Translations under genes and position numbers: made by a program
Assembly (NCBI GenBank): GCA_945860895.1
Contig: CAMASK010000001.1
Coordinates: 1-64,000 of the forward strand
Source of the DNA: Bacteriovorax stolpii
GTDB lineage: Bacteria > Bdellovibrionota > Bacteriovoracia > Bacteriovoracales > Bacteriovoracaceae
Length of the DNA: 64,000 nucleotides
Reading direction: 5' to 3'
Part shown: positions 25,357 to 34,983 of the stretch, in pieces
Position numbering within the stretch: position 1 is the stretch's first letter
Layout: every line of letters starts with the position of its first letter
Notes under the pieces: generated by a model
What the model was told of the DNA's origin: nothing
What the model saw: the letters and a program-made list of their open reading frames with translations, nothing else
Database searches by the model: none

Positions 25357-27876
25357 ATGAATTTTTTTAGAACATGTTTAACTTCGCTATTTCTAGCTTC
25401 GATGATTCTCATCGGCGGCTGTAATGACATGTTCCAAAAAGAGATCAAAGATAAATCTTTAGAATCGAATCGTTTTAAAGCAAATTGTGAATTAAATGTT
25501 GATGAATTTGCGCTGATTCTTGAAGAGCCAATTGAAGAAGCCATCGATTGCCTTGGAAAAAACTTAAAATTATTTATTAAAGCCGTTGAATCGAATAAAC
25601 CCGGTTATTTATCCCGTAAAGCGCTTGAAAGCTATATCAAGAGAAACCGTAAAGATATTAAGCCGGAAGTTCTAAGAGTTCTTAAGAGTGTTTTTGACAT
25701 TAATTTTCTGGTCTACGGTGAAGATCCTGACTACATGTCAGATGCCAATGTTGATGCTCTTATTAATTTTACAAAAATCTTCAATGAGCAAGCTTCAAAA
25801 AATTTCAAGCCAGTGTTTATGGACGAAGATCCAATTGAATATGAAACTTATAGATTCAGAAGAGACCAGCGAATCAAACCAGCTGCCCTGATAATTTCAT
25901 CAGGTCTAAGAAACATTTTTAATGCCAATCGTAATGGTAAAATCCATACACTTGATCTGAATTCACTTTTGGATGCATTCACAACTGAGAACAATGAAGA
26001 TTCATTGGGGAAAATTAAAAAATTACTTTTTCTCAAGAAAGTTGCTCTTGGTGGTTCTAAAGACGAAATAACTCATTTAGAATTGAGCCGTTTAATTGAA
26101 AACTTCAGCTCATATGTGCTACTTGCCCTTGATGCTATGAGATCTAAAGACATTCGTCTTGATCAAGAATCTACAATACATTTATTGAATTCTGACCTTG
26201 AAATGCTCAACAGCCTAGTTTTTTCAGGCAGTATGGGTGATCGTGAGAACGAGAAACTTTTCTCACTTCGTGAAGCTATTCATGCTATTAATATTTTTGA
26301 TAAAGATCAAAAGTTAAACTTAGACAAATATTATGATCTTCTGAAAGAAGCCAAAATGATTGTGATGGAAGGAGCTGCTGAATCGATTACCGGTGGTGAT
26401 CTTCGTCGTTTGTTCACTCATGGTCTAACTTTGCTTAAAACAGGAACTTTTTATCACCGTTTCTGGTCAACAGAAAGAGTCCTTTTGGAGTCTCGTCCAG
26501 GACGTCCTATTACTTATGATTTCAAAAATTTATATGCTCTATTTAGAAGTGAAAAAAACCGAGTAGATTCATTTGTCCGTATTCTTAAGTCTTACCGCTT
26601 TATGAAAGGGGAGAATCTTTCTGCTTTCTATACTGAGGAGTACCGCCGAAACGCCAATGCCACATTTGAGATTGCCATCTACGAATATGCCATGACTCTG
26701 CTTATGAAAAAGTATGGTTGTCCAAATAACACTTTAGACGGAAAAGTGCTTTGTGATGCTGTTGCCAAGCTCAATGGTGTTTATCTAAAAACTGATCATG
26801 TAATCAATATTGTGAACAAATTTCGTAAGGTCTTGATCGATAATGAATTAATCTATCCGGGTCGCGAAGAAAAAACCGCTGAGACTATTACTCTTCTTGG
26901 TTCTCTCTTTCAGTATCAGTCAGACGAAAATAAAGTCTTTGACGTAAATGAGGCAACCGAATTTGCCGTCAGTTTGTTTACTGCCATTGATATTTCTAAA
27001 GACATTAATGAGCATTTCTTAAAGCTGCAAAAAGAAAATAAATGTGAAATGGACAAGTTCGCAAGAGTTTCTCCAAAATGTTTTAAGGAAAATTTCTTTG
27101 AGGCTGTTTGTTTCAATTACCCCGATCAGTTTCCAAAATTATTTGATTCATTGGGTGCTACTGTTTATGAAAATAAGAAACTCGTTTGTCGCATACCTCA
27201 AGCTGCTACCAATGTAAGACAGAATGCCGCAAACCTGGCATATTTAAATCGGTCCATCATAGCTGCCCGTACTTGCAATATATATCCTAATACAGATGAA
27301 GAAATTTATTATTCCAAGAGCGATATGATGTCGATCTTCCTGGCGATGATGCATATTGAAACAACCATTATTCGTTGGGATAATCGTACTCATAATAACG
27401 TAATGGATCCGGCAGAAGTTATGGATGCTTATAGTATCTATTCTCCCGCCCTGGATGGATTTTTAGAGAAAATGCCTGGAGTCGTGAAAAAACTCAAAAA
27501 ACAAATCTATCAATTCATGGTGAAATATGAGCAAGTTCCAGACATAAAAGATTTTGGTTCAATTTGGAAGTTTGCAAAATTTTTAATGACTTTCAATAAG
27601 GATGCCACTGCAAATCGTAAAACTATTGCATCTCTTCTAGTGACCATTGGAGAACAAGGAGCACCTTCAACTTTTGACTGTGCACTTTTAAGAGATCCCG
27701 ATCATATCCCTGATAATACTTCGACTACGAGAACATCGCTCGCCAAACGGAACGAAGAATTTGGGCCAATTGCTTTAATGCATGACGACATGGATATATA
27801 TTTGGATGTTGAAAGAGAATCGGATAGCTGGATCAAGATCTTCCTGAATACATCCTGGCCGAATTTGTTCCCTTAA
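25357..27876 (+). CDS. Large lipoprotein with EF-hand-like loops (paralogue 1)
   Basis: From ATG 25357 the protein is 839 residues with a lipoprotein signal ending LIGGC. An in-frame ATG at 25315 lies inside the upstream barrel gene. The mature protein is mainly helical. It contains loops resembling EF-hands: NANRNGKIHTLD (about 189-200), DKDQKLNLDKYY, the DENKVFDVNE segment near 523 and NRTHNNVMDPAE near 676. The start of the mature region (SLESNRFKANCELNVDE) and the block MMHIETTIIRWD recur in the next gene. Function is unknown; a calcium-dependent surface role is inference. Confidence 0.75.
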   Translation: MNFFRTCLTSLFLASMILIGGCNDMFQKEIKDKSLESNRFKANCELNVDEFALILEEPIEEAIDCLGKNLKLFIKAVESNKPGYLSRKALESYIKRNRKDIKPEVLRVLKSVFDINFLVYGEDPDYMSDANVDALINFTKIFNEQASKNFKPVFMDEDPIEYETYRFRRDQRIKPAALIISSGLRNIFNANRNGKIHTLDLNSLLDAFTTENNEDSLGKIKKLLFLKKVALGGSKDEITHLELSRLIENFSSYVLLALDAMRSKDIRLDQESTIHLLNSDLEMLNSLVFSGSMGDRENEKLFSLREAIHAINIFDKDQKLNLDKYYDLLKEAKMIVMEGAAESITGGDLRRLFTHGLTLLKTGTFYHRFWSTERVLLESRPGRPITYDFKNLYALFRSEKNRVDSFVRILKSYRFMKGENLSAFYTEEYRRNANATFEIAIYEYAMTLLMKKYGCPNNTLDGKVLCDAVAKLNGVYLKTDHVINIVNKFRKVLIDNELIYPGREEKTAETITLLGSLFQYQSDENKVFDVNEATEFAVSLFTAIDISKDINEHFLKLQKENKCEMDKFARVSPKCFKENFFEAVCFNYPDQFPKLFDSLGATVYENKKLVCRIPQAATNVRQNAANLAYLNRSIIAARTCNIYPNTDEEIYYSKSDMMSIFLAMMHIETTIIRWDNRTHNNVMDPAEVMDAYSIYSPALDGFLEKMPGVVKKLKKQIYQFMVKYEQVPDIKDFGSIWKFAKFLMTFNKDATANRKTIASLLVTIGEQGAPSTFDCALLRDPDHIPDNTSTTRTSLAKRNEEFGPIALMHDDMDIYLDVERESDSWIKIFLNTSWPNLFP

Positions 27877-27960
27877 TAGCTATTAACTTGTTGATATTTA
27901 AAGTTTTCGGCGTTTTTGCCGGGGCTTTACCTGCCTTCGTAATCCCCTGAAAATTATAGA

Positions 27961-30294
27961 ATGAAATTTAACTATGGCTTATTGATACTCATTCTTCTGC
28001 AACTCTCTCTTGCCGGCTGTGGTGATCTTATAGGTAAAAAGCTAATTGATAGCAGCCTTGAATCAAGTCGGACTCGAGCTAATTGCGAATTGAATATGGA
28101 TGAAATTTCAGACATCCTTACCAAGAAAATTACCGGTACTATTGATTGCCTTGAAAAGAATTTAGAAATATTCATTGATATGTCTGAACTTGGAAGAGGT
28201 GAAGTTCTATCACGAACTTCACTAATAAATTATCTCAAGAGAAATCGTCCAGATATTAAACCTAAGACTTTTGAAGTTATTGATGTCATATTTGCTTTAT
28301 CGCATTTGATAACCGGTGAAGATAAAGACTTCATCTCTAGAAGACACGTTAATCAAATTATCAATTTAGTTCGTATTTTTAACATCCATGCTTATCGTCA
28401 TTACTCCCGTACATTTGGTTCAGATCAGCCTGCTACATTGGCCATTCATGAATCCCACCGAAAGCGTGTAGAGGATGCTGCTACAGAAATTAAAGCAGAG
28501 CTTGATGAAATTTTTGTAGCTGATAGAAATGGCGAAATTCATTTTCAGGATCTAATGACTTTAATTAAGGCATTTGTAGATAATGATGAAGACCTGGCAA
28601 AAATAGAAGGCATTTTGTTTGTAAAAAAAATAATCGCCGGTGGTGATACCATAACAATTAATCACAAAGAATTAGGTTTTATCTTTTCCCATTTACCAAA
28701 ACTTCTTTCTTTGGCTTTAGATGGAATTCGTTACAAGTATTTACTACTAGAACAAAAAGATACTTTCCAATTTATTAAAGAAGATGTTGAGGATCTGGCG
28801 AATATTCTTTTTCATCCTGTCCGAGGTGATCGACGTTTTGAGCCAATGTTTGAGATGGACATGGCAATTGATGGAATGGACCGTTTCATAAAAGATGATA
28901 AGAAAAAGATTGGTAAATATCGCGTTTTGATCAAAGAAGTAAAAAAGATTTTAACTAAAACCAGGAATGAAGGTTTTACGCCCGAGGAAGAAGAATGGGT
29001 TACGGGTAAGGATCTAGAAAAAATGTTCTCGCATATCTACAACGTTACTGCCAAGGGACTCATATTTCATAAGATATACAATACTCCGAAGATTAAGGCT
29101 CTGCTTGATTTACCCCAATCTGTTTATCTTGATCCTAAAATATATGAATTAGATTTCCCTTTAAATAAGACCGAATTGAATGAATTTTGCCGAATCATTA
29201 ATACTTACCGTTATATGAGAGGCAGTTTTGATATTGCCTACTATTCATTAGATCACAAACGTAATCCCAATGGGCCAGCGGAAATTGCAACTTTCGAATA
29301 CTTAATTAAAACGACATTTGGATACTACGGAAGTTCACTCTCAATGGGAGATCAACAGCTTCGTGATATTATGAAAAAATTTGAGAATGAATTGATTGAA
29401 ATGAATATCATTCTTCCACGTCGTTCCAGAAATACGGCAGAAACGATTGCACTTTTGGGATCATTGTTCCAAGCCCAATCAGATGATAATAAAGTGTTAG
29501 ATGTGGATGAAGCGACTGAATTTGCGATCAGTTTAATGACAGCAATGGATGCTCAGAAAACTCTATTCAAATTTTATGAACAGAAAGTTGTCGAAGATGC
29601 TTCAACTTGCCATCTTGATGAATTTGATCGAATCAACCCTGAATGCTTTAATAAATATTTTTACAACGGTGTTTGTACTCATTATCGTCAATATTTCCCA
29701 AGATTATTTGAATACCTTGGAATAAGTGATGAGGCGAGCTGTGATGCTAACTTTAATTCGGAACACAACTTTAACTACTTAGTGGCTTCCGCTAAGGCCG
29801 CTAGATTTTGTCACCAATACCCAGATGATCTGAGCGAAATTCCTTATACAGAAGGTGACATCATGTCGATTCTTCTGGCGATGATGCACATTGAAACAAC
29901 CATTACTCGATGGGATTCAAACTTAAATAATTTTATGGATGCAAATGAAGTTATGGATGCTTACAGTATCTATAAACCTGCCATCAATTCAATGTTACCA
30001 AAACTCCCAAGTGTTCTTGATACTCCTAAAATTCGCGAAACTCTGGCCAAACAAGTGTTCCTTTATTTGGTAAAATTTGAAGAAGTACCTAAAACTCAAA
30101 AAGGTCAGGATATTTGGAAGCTGGTTAAATTCCTTTTGTCATTTAACGCTAAAAAAGCTCCCGCAGAACGTAAAACTATCGCTTCAATTCTTAGAATAGT
30201 CTCTGAAGAAGGTAAAAAGAAAGCCGATGCCCAAGGTGAACTGTCATTTGACTGTAATTGGTTAAGAGACCCCGATAATATCCCTCGAGAATAG
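27961..30294 (+). CDS. Large lipoprotein with EF-hand-like loops (paralogue 2)
   Basis: The 777-residue protein has a lipobox LAGC after MKFNYGLLILILLQLS. It is a tandem paralogue of the preceding lipoprotein, sharing SLESSRTRANCELNMDE, DNKVLDVDEATEFAISL and MMHIETTITRWD. The loop DSNLNNFMDANE (652-663) fits an EF-hand calcium site at positions 1, 3, 5, 9 and 12. Other loops (ADRNGEIHFQD near 187) are partial matches. Both proteins end with a Cys-containing tail (FDC...LRDPD). The family is not one I can name. Confidence 0.75.
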   Translation: MKFNYGLLILILLQLSLAGCGDLIGKKLIDSSLESSRTRANCELNMDEISDILTKKITGTIDCLEKNLEIFIDMSELGRGEVLSRTSLINYLKRNRPDIKPKTFEVIDVIFALSHLITGEDKDFISRRHVNQIINLVRIFNIHAYRHYSRTFGSDQPATLAIHESHRKRVEDAATEIKAELDEIFVADRNGEIHFQDLMTLIKAFVDNDEDLAKIEGILFVKKIIAGGDTITINHKELGFIFSHLPKLLSLALDGIRYKYLLLEQKDTFQFIKEDVEDLANILFHPVRGDRRFEPMFEMDMAIDGMDRFIKDDKKKIGKYRVLIKEVKKILTKTRNEGFTPEEEEWVTGKDLEKMFSHIYNVTAKGLIFHKIYNTPKIKALLDLPQSVYLDPKIYELDFPLNKTELNEFCRIINTYRYMRGSFDIAYYSLDHKRNPNGPAEIATFEYLIKTTFGYYGSSLSMGDQQLRDIMKKFENELIEMNIILPRRSRNTAETIALLGSLFQAQSDDNKVLDVDEATEFAISLMTAMDAQKTLFKFYEQKVVEDASTCHLDEFDRINPECFNKYFYNGVCTHYRQYFPRLFEYLGISDEASCDANFNSEHNFNYLVASAKAARFCHQYPDDLSEIPYTEGDIMSILLAMMHIETTITRWDSNLNNFMDANEVMDAYSIYKPAINSMLPKLPSVLDTPKIRETLAKQVFLYLVKFEEVPKTQKGQDIWKLVKFLLSFNAKKAPAERKTIASILRIVSEEGKKKADAQGELSFDCNWLRDPDNIPRE

Positions 30295-30360
30295 TGAGTC
30301 ATCTCTTTTCAAAAGACCTTTCTCTTTGTTAAAGTGAAGAACACTTTTGGAAGGTTCTAA

Positions 30361-31513
30361 ATGGATGATTCGCTGCAACTAAAACTGGCTGATTATAAAT
30401 CACAGTTCTCTCAAGTAAAAGAAACTCTCGAAACCATTCGGAGGTCGCTTTGACGTCGAACGTAAAAAAAACCGCATCAAAGAAATTTCGGAACTAGAGG
30501 CACTTGAAGGCTTTTGGAACGACACTAAAAATGCTTCTAAGATTCAAAAAGAAAAATCAATTTTAGAAAGTACTGTTAAAGGTTATGCCGCCGTGAAGTC
30601 ATTAGCGGATGACTTCGAAGTATTGCTTGAAATGGGAGAGTCCGGAGACGATTCATCTGTAAATGAAGCGCTGGAACTATTTCCGAAACTTCAAACAGCA
30701 CTGAACGAGGCTGAACAAAAAGCCCTGTTGTCGGGCGAGACTGATCCCAATAATGCAATTGTTACCATCAACGCCGGAGCTGGTGGAACTGAAAGTTGTG
30801 ATTGGGCAAATATGCTCATGAGAATGGTAACTCGCTGGTGTGAGCGCAAAGGCTTTAAAGTTACTGTTACTGATTTTCAATATGGGGATTCAGCTGGAAT
30901 TAAATCTGCCACCCTGCTAGTCCAAGGTCCATTTGCTTACGGGCTTTTAAAATCAGAAAGCGGAGTTCACCGTTTAGTGAGAATTTCCCCTTTTGATTCC
31001 AATGCCCGAAGACACACTTCATTTTCTTCAATTTATGTCACAGCAGAAGTCGATGACACCATTGAAGTTGAAGTTTTAGACAAAGATCTAAGAATTGATA
31101 TTTACCGCTCTGGTGGTGCTGGTGGACAATCAGTGAATACGGCTGATTCTGCTGTCAGATTCACTCACTTTCCTACTGGAATTGTGGTGGCATGTCAGAA
31201 TGAACGCTCTCAGCTCCAAAACCGTGCTATGGGTATGAAGATTTTAAAATCTCGGATTTATGAGTACATGCTAGAGCAGCGTAGAAAAGAGCAGGATAAG
31301 ATTGAGGCAGGCAAGAAAGATATTGCATGGGGATCTCAAATCCGTTCTTATGTTCTTCACCCTTACAAATTGGTGAAGGATCATCGTAATGGATTCCACT
31401 CCTCTCAAGCCGAAACGGTACTGGATGGAGATTTGGATGATTTTATGAAAGCTTATCTCCAGTGGCAGAGTCTCGGGGGAGTAGTTCAAGATACAGGAAT
31501 GGATGATTTATGA
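30361..31513 (+). CDS. prfB: Peptide chain release factor 2, expressed by +1 frameshift
   Basis: RF2 reads UGA and UAA stops and triggers peptide release. The gene reads 30 codons from ATG 30361, meets an in-frame TGA at 30451-30453, then continues in the +1 frame from 30452 to 31513. This gives about 383 residues. The specificity motif SPF (ISPFDSNARR) and the catalytic GGQ (RSGGAGGQSVNTADSAVR) are intact. The preceding ribosome binding site is GGAAGG. Its stop overlaps the downstream lysS start (TTATGA). Confidence 0.96.
30439..30454 (+). promoter_or_regulatory. prfB autoregulatory +1 frameshift site
   Basis: The sequence CGGAGGTCGCTTTGAC places a Shine-Dalgarno-like GGAGG three bases before CTT TGA C, the same spacing as in E. 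coli prfB. When RF2 is scarce, ribosomes slip +1 on CTT and complete the protein. Confidence 0.93.
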
Positions 31514-33078
31514 GTGATATGAATTTAACGACATCGGGGAAAATCATGAAAGACAAACACATCAGAAGATGGACAGAACTATTTTCAGAACAAATGGATG
31601 TTCGTTTAGATAAAAGAAAGAAGCTTGAATCATCTGGTTCAAATCCCTATAAGAATGGTTTCAAACCAGACACAAAGTTTAATACTTTGACCGAAAAATA
31701 TCATCACATGACCAAAGAAGAAATTGGGGAGACTCCCCGTTATAAGGTCGCTGGTCGGGTGATGATGGTAAGAGATTTCGGTAAAGCTGCCTTTCTTCAG
31801 TGTGATGATGGTTCAAGTCGTTTTCAGCTTTATGTGAATAAACAAATCACTTCAGAGAAAGGCATGGAAGAATATAAATATCTTGATTTCGGAGATATCG
31901 TATATGCTGAAGGCGATGTGTTTAAAACCATGAAGGGTGATCTTGCTCTGAACGTACGTGAATTTGTTATTTTAACGAAATCCATTCGTCCACTACCTGA
32001 AAAATTCCATGGATTAACCGATACTGAACTTCGTTATCGCATGCGCTACGTAGATATGATCATGAGTCAAGAAACTCGTGAGAAGCTACGTCGTCGTTCT
32101 GAAATCATTCGCTATATCAGAGAGTATTTTTATAAAAATGATTTTTTGGAAGTTGAAACTCCCATGATGCATTCAGTGGCCGGTGGTGCTGCTGCTAAAC
32201 CTTTCAAGACCCATCATAATGCTCTTGATATGGAACTCTTTATGCGTATTGCTCCAGAGCTTCACTTGAAGCGTCTGATCGTGGGTGGATACAACAAAGT
32301 TTTTGAGATTAATCGTTGTTTTAGAAATGAAGGTTTGTCACTAAAACACAATCCAGAATTTACTTCGATTGAGTTCTACTGGGCTTACGCTGATTATTAC
32401 GATCTGATGGATTTTACTGAAGCCTTAATCACAGGTCTTGCTCATGATGTTATCAAGTCTGATACTGTAACTTTCGGTGAAAATGAAATTAACCTAAAGG
32501 GTCCATACGCTCGTTTCACTATGAGAGAAGCTGTGGCGAAATTTACGAACTCCACCATGGAGCAAGTGAATGATCGCATCCATTTATTATCTCTCTTAAA
32601 AAATACTAATGCTGATCTTAAAAAAGCTCAAAGCTTGTCATGGGGCAAGTTACTGGTACTTTGCTTTGAGGAACTAGTTGAAGCCAAACTTATTCAACCA
32701 ACATTTATCACAGAATATCCAACTGAAGTTTCTCCGCTTTCTCGTCGTAATGATGAAAATCCGGAATTCGTAGATCGTTTTGAATTCTTCATGAATGGCT
32801 GGGAAGTAGGCAATGCCTTCTCTGAGTTAAATAATCCAACTGATCAACTTGATCGTTTTGCCGATCAGGCCATGGCCAAAGAAGCTGGTGATGATGAAGC
32901 TTCAGACATGGACTATGATTTTGTTCGTGCCCTTGAATACGGAATGCCTCCAACAGCAGGGCAGGGTATTGGTATCGATCGTTTAGTCATGATCTTAACT
33001 AATTCACACACAATTCGTGATGTGATCCTTTTTCCGCTTCTTAAGAAAGAACATTTCTTTTCTGAAGAAGATGCTTAA
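31510..33078 (+). CDS. lysS: Lysyl-tRNA synthetase, class II
   Basis: LysS charges tRNA-Lys. The 522-residue protein has an N-terminal OB-fold anticodon-binding domain. The class II core follows with motif 2 (CFRNEGLSLKHNPEFTSIEF) and motif 3 (GQGIGIDRLVMILT). The ATG at 31510 overlaps the prfB stop. An alternative ATG at 31546 is preceded by CGGGGA and would give 510 residues, so the exact start is uncertain. Its 3' end overlaps the next gene by 8 bases. Confidence 0.95.
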   Translation: MSDMNLTTSGKIMKDKHIRRWTELFSEQMDVRLDKRKKLESSGSNPYKNGFKPDTKFNTLTEKYHHMTKEEIGETPRYKVAGRVMMVRDFGKAAFLQCDDGSSRFQLYVNKQITSEKGMEEYKYLDFGDIVYAEGDVFKTMKGDLALNVREFVILTKSIRPLPEKFHGLTDTELRYRMRYVDMIMSQETREKLRRRSEIIRYIREYFYKNDFLEVETPMMHSVAGGAAAKPFKTHHNALDMELFMRIAPELHLKRLIVGGYNKVFEINRCFRNEGLSLKHNPEFTSIEFYWAYADYYDLMDFTEALITGLAHDVIKSDTVTFGENEINLKGPYARFTMREAVAKFTNSTMEQVNDRIHLLSLLKNTNADLKKAQSLSWGKLLVLCFEELVEAKLIQPTFITEYPTEVSPLSRRNDENPEFVDRFEFFMNGWEVGNAFSELNNPTDQLDRFADQAMAKEAGDDEASDMDYDFVRALEYGMPPTAGQGIGIDRLVMILTNSHTIRDVILFPLLKKEHFFSEEDA

Positions 33079-34270
33079 TTCTTACCTTAGTATCTTAAAA
33101 ATTGTTCTTCATGGGCGCTCAGCGGGTAAAATCCTGCTAGCGACCATATTTAGTTTTACATTTTCCATTTCAGTTATTCTTTGTACTTTTGGCCTGATGG
33201 ATGGCTTTGATCATTTATTAAAGTCTGGTCTCAGGCATTCATCCGGTGATTTACTGATTACCTCTAAAAAAGGTTTCTTTCCCCTCACTTCAGAACTAAA
33301 AAAAAATCTCGAATCGATCCATCCTCTGGCGATGGCTCCGGTCATCCAGACGGAAGCATTTGCGATTCATGAAGGAATTAGTAAGGGAGTACTCGTACGA
33401 GGCATTGAGGGAGAGAATTTTTCACAAGCAACTGGTCTTAAGCTTCATGTTGAAAATACTGGACTGATCATCGGAATCGAACTGGCCCACGCTTTAAAAG
33501 TGAAAGTAGGTGATGAAATTGCACTTACTTTTGGCAGAGGAAATGCCTCATCTGAATCATTGCCTACAGTCAGGCAATTTAAAATTACTGCCCTTGTTAC
33601 TCATGGGATTTATCAAAAAGATTTACGGCTAATTTATCTTCCTCGTGAGGTACTGGCCGAGGTTTTAGGAGTCAGAGACTGGGTTAATCTTGTGATTCTT
33701 TCAACTCAGGATCCGGCAAAGCCACTTGAATCTTTGGATTTAATTCAGATTGATCAGCAAAAACTTCGCCGTGAATTATCTATCGATTTTTTTGTTCGTC
33801 CTTTCTGGAGCGAATATTCATTCCTTATTGAAGCTGTGAAGGTTGAGAAAATTTCAATTTCTTTAATTTTACAATTAATTGTAGTTGTTGCTGTTTTCAA
33901 CATTATCGCTTTCGTCATTTATATTATGGAAAAGAAAGCACAGGATTTTTTCTTTCTGAGGGCAGTGGGTATGTCCCTTCACCAGATCATGAAATTCTGG
34001 TTCATTTCGATTTTTATCGTGTGGGCACTTGCTTGCGGTGGAGCTTATCTTCTGTCGTTATTATTTAATTGGAGTCTGGCAAATCTTTCATTTTTTCAGA
34101 TACCGGGAGAGATTTATGTTCTCTCCTCGTTACAAATCCGATTAGATAGTAAGGCATATGTTATTGTTTATCTGGTTTCCTTGTTATGGGTTCTGCTGGC
34201 AGGACTTTTTGGATACTGGAGATTAAAAAATAGACCAATCGTGCAGGGTCTTCGTCAGGAGTTCGCATGA
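33071..34270 (+). CDS. Lipoprotein-releasing ABC transporter permease (LolC/LolE type)
   Basis: The 399-residue protein has the FtsX/MacB-type layout. There is one N-terminal membrane helix (about 20-45), a large periplasmic domain, then three C-terminal helices with the FtsX-domain stretch around VVAVFNIIAFVIYIMEKK and FFFLRAVGMS. With LolD it extracts lipoproteins from the inner membrane for transfer to LolA. Only one permease gene is present here, suggesting a homodimeric LolF-type transporter or a second subunit elsewhere. It overlaps lysS by 8 bases and lolD by 4. Confidence 0.85.
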   Translation: MLNSYLSILKIVLHGRSAGKILLATIFSFTFSISVILCTFGLMDGFDHLLKSGLRHSSGDLLITSKKGFFPLTSELKKNLESIHPLAMAPVIQTEAFAIHEGISKGVLVRGIEGENFSQATGLKLHVENTGLIIGIELAHALKVKVGDEIALTFGRGNASSESLPTVRQFKITALVTHGIYQKDLRLIYLPREVLAEVLGVRDWVNLVILSTQDPAKPLESLDLIQIDQQKLRRELSIDFFVRPFWSEYSFLIEAVKVEKISISLILQLIVVVAVFNIIAFVIYIMEKKAQDFFFLRAVGMSLHQIMKFWFISIFIVWALACGGAYLLSLLFNWSLANLSFFQIPGEIYVLSSLQIRLDSKAYVIVYLVSLLWVLLAGLFGYWRLKNRPIVQGLRQEFA

Positions 34271-34926
34271 CTTTTATTCGCCTCGAACAGGTGGAAAAAT
34301 CGTTTGGAAAAACACGCGTTCTACGTGGTCTGAATGTTAGTATTGCTGAAAAAGAACAAGTGGCCATTCGTGGAGCCTCGGGGTCTGGAAAATCGACTCT
34401 ACTTTATTTATTGGGTGGGCTAGACCAGCCAACCTCCGGAAAAGTGATTATTAATAATAAAAATATTTCCGCCATGGGTGATGAGGATCTGGCCCGTTTT
34501 CGTAACGAGTCAGTTGGATTTGTTTTTCAGTTTCACTTTTTACTTCCTTCTATGACTTGTCGGGACAATATTTTACTTCCGGCTAGAATTGGGGGAAGAA
34601 ATTTAGCTCAAGTAGAAAAAGATATTAGTAAGCTTTCGGAATACTTAGGCGTTAATCACTGTTTAGAGAAGTATCCTTTTGAAATTTCTGGCGGTGAGCA
34701 GCAGAGAATAAATATTATTCGTGCTTTAAGTTTACGTCCTAAGATACTTTTGTGTGATGAGCCAACTGGTAATCTAGATTCAAAAAATTCGGAAAAAGTG
34801 ACTACACTTCTCAAAAATCTAACGACTGATTTTAATGCTACCTTATTAGTGGTGACTCATGATGATAAGGTGGCTTCGCACTTTCCTCGGAAAATAGTCA
34901 TTGAAGATGGTCAGATAATTGGCTAG
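34267..34926 (+). CDS. lolD: Lipoprotein-releasing ABC transporter ATPase LolD
   Basis: The 219-residue ABC ATPase has Walker A GASGSGKST, a Q-loop (FVFQFHFLLPSM, typical of the LolD/MacB group), signature ISGGEQQR and Walker B LLCDEPTGNLD. It powers the permease encoded just upstream, with a 4-base ATGA overlap. The many lipobox proteins in the window are plausible clients. Confidence 0.92.
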   Translation: MTFIRLEQVEKSFGKTRVLRGLNVSIAEKEQVAIRGASGSGKSTLLYLLGGLDQPTSGKVIINNKNISAMGDEDLARFRNESVGFVFQFHFLLPSMTCRDNILLPARIGGRNLAQVEKDISKLSEYLGVNHCLEKYPFEISGGEQQRINIIRALSLRPKILLCDEPTGNLDSKNSEKVTTLLKNLTTDFNATLLVVTHDDKVASHFPRKIVIEDGQIIG

Positions 34927-34983
34927 TATTCTCAACTGCAAATAAAATTAATAGGATAGCGTTTCGCGCCAAGGACTCCGCAG

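Noticed and set aside
30361-31513. prfB as a pseudogene because of an early TGA
   Set aside because: The TGA sits in a standard RF2 programmed frameshift site and the downstream frame is complete.
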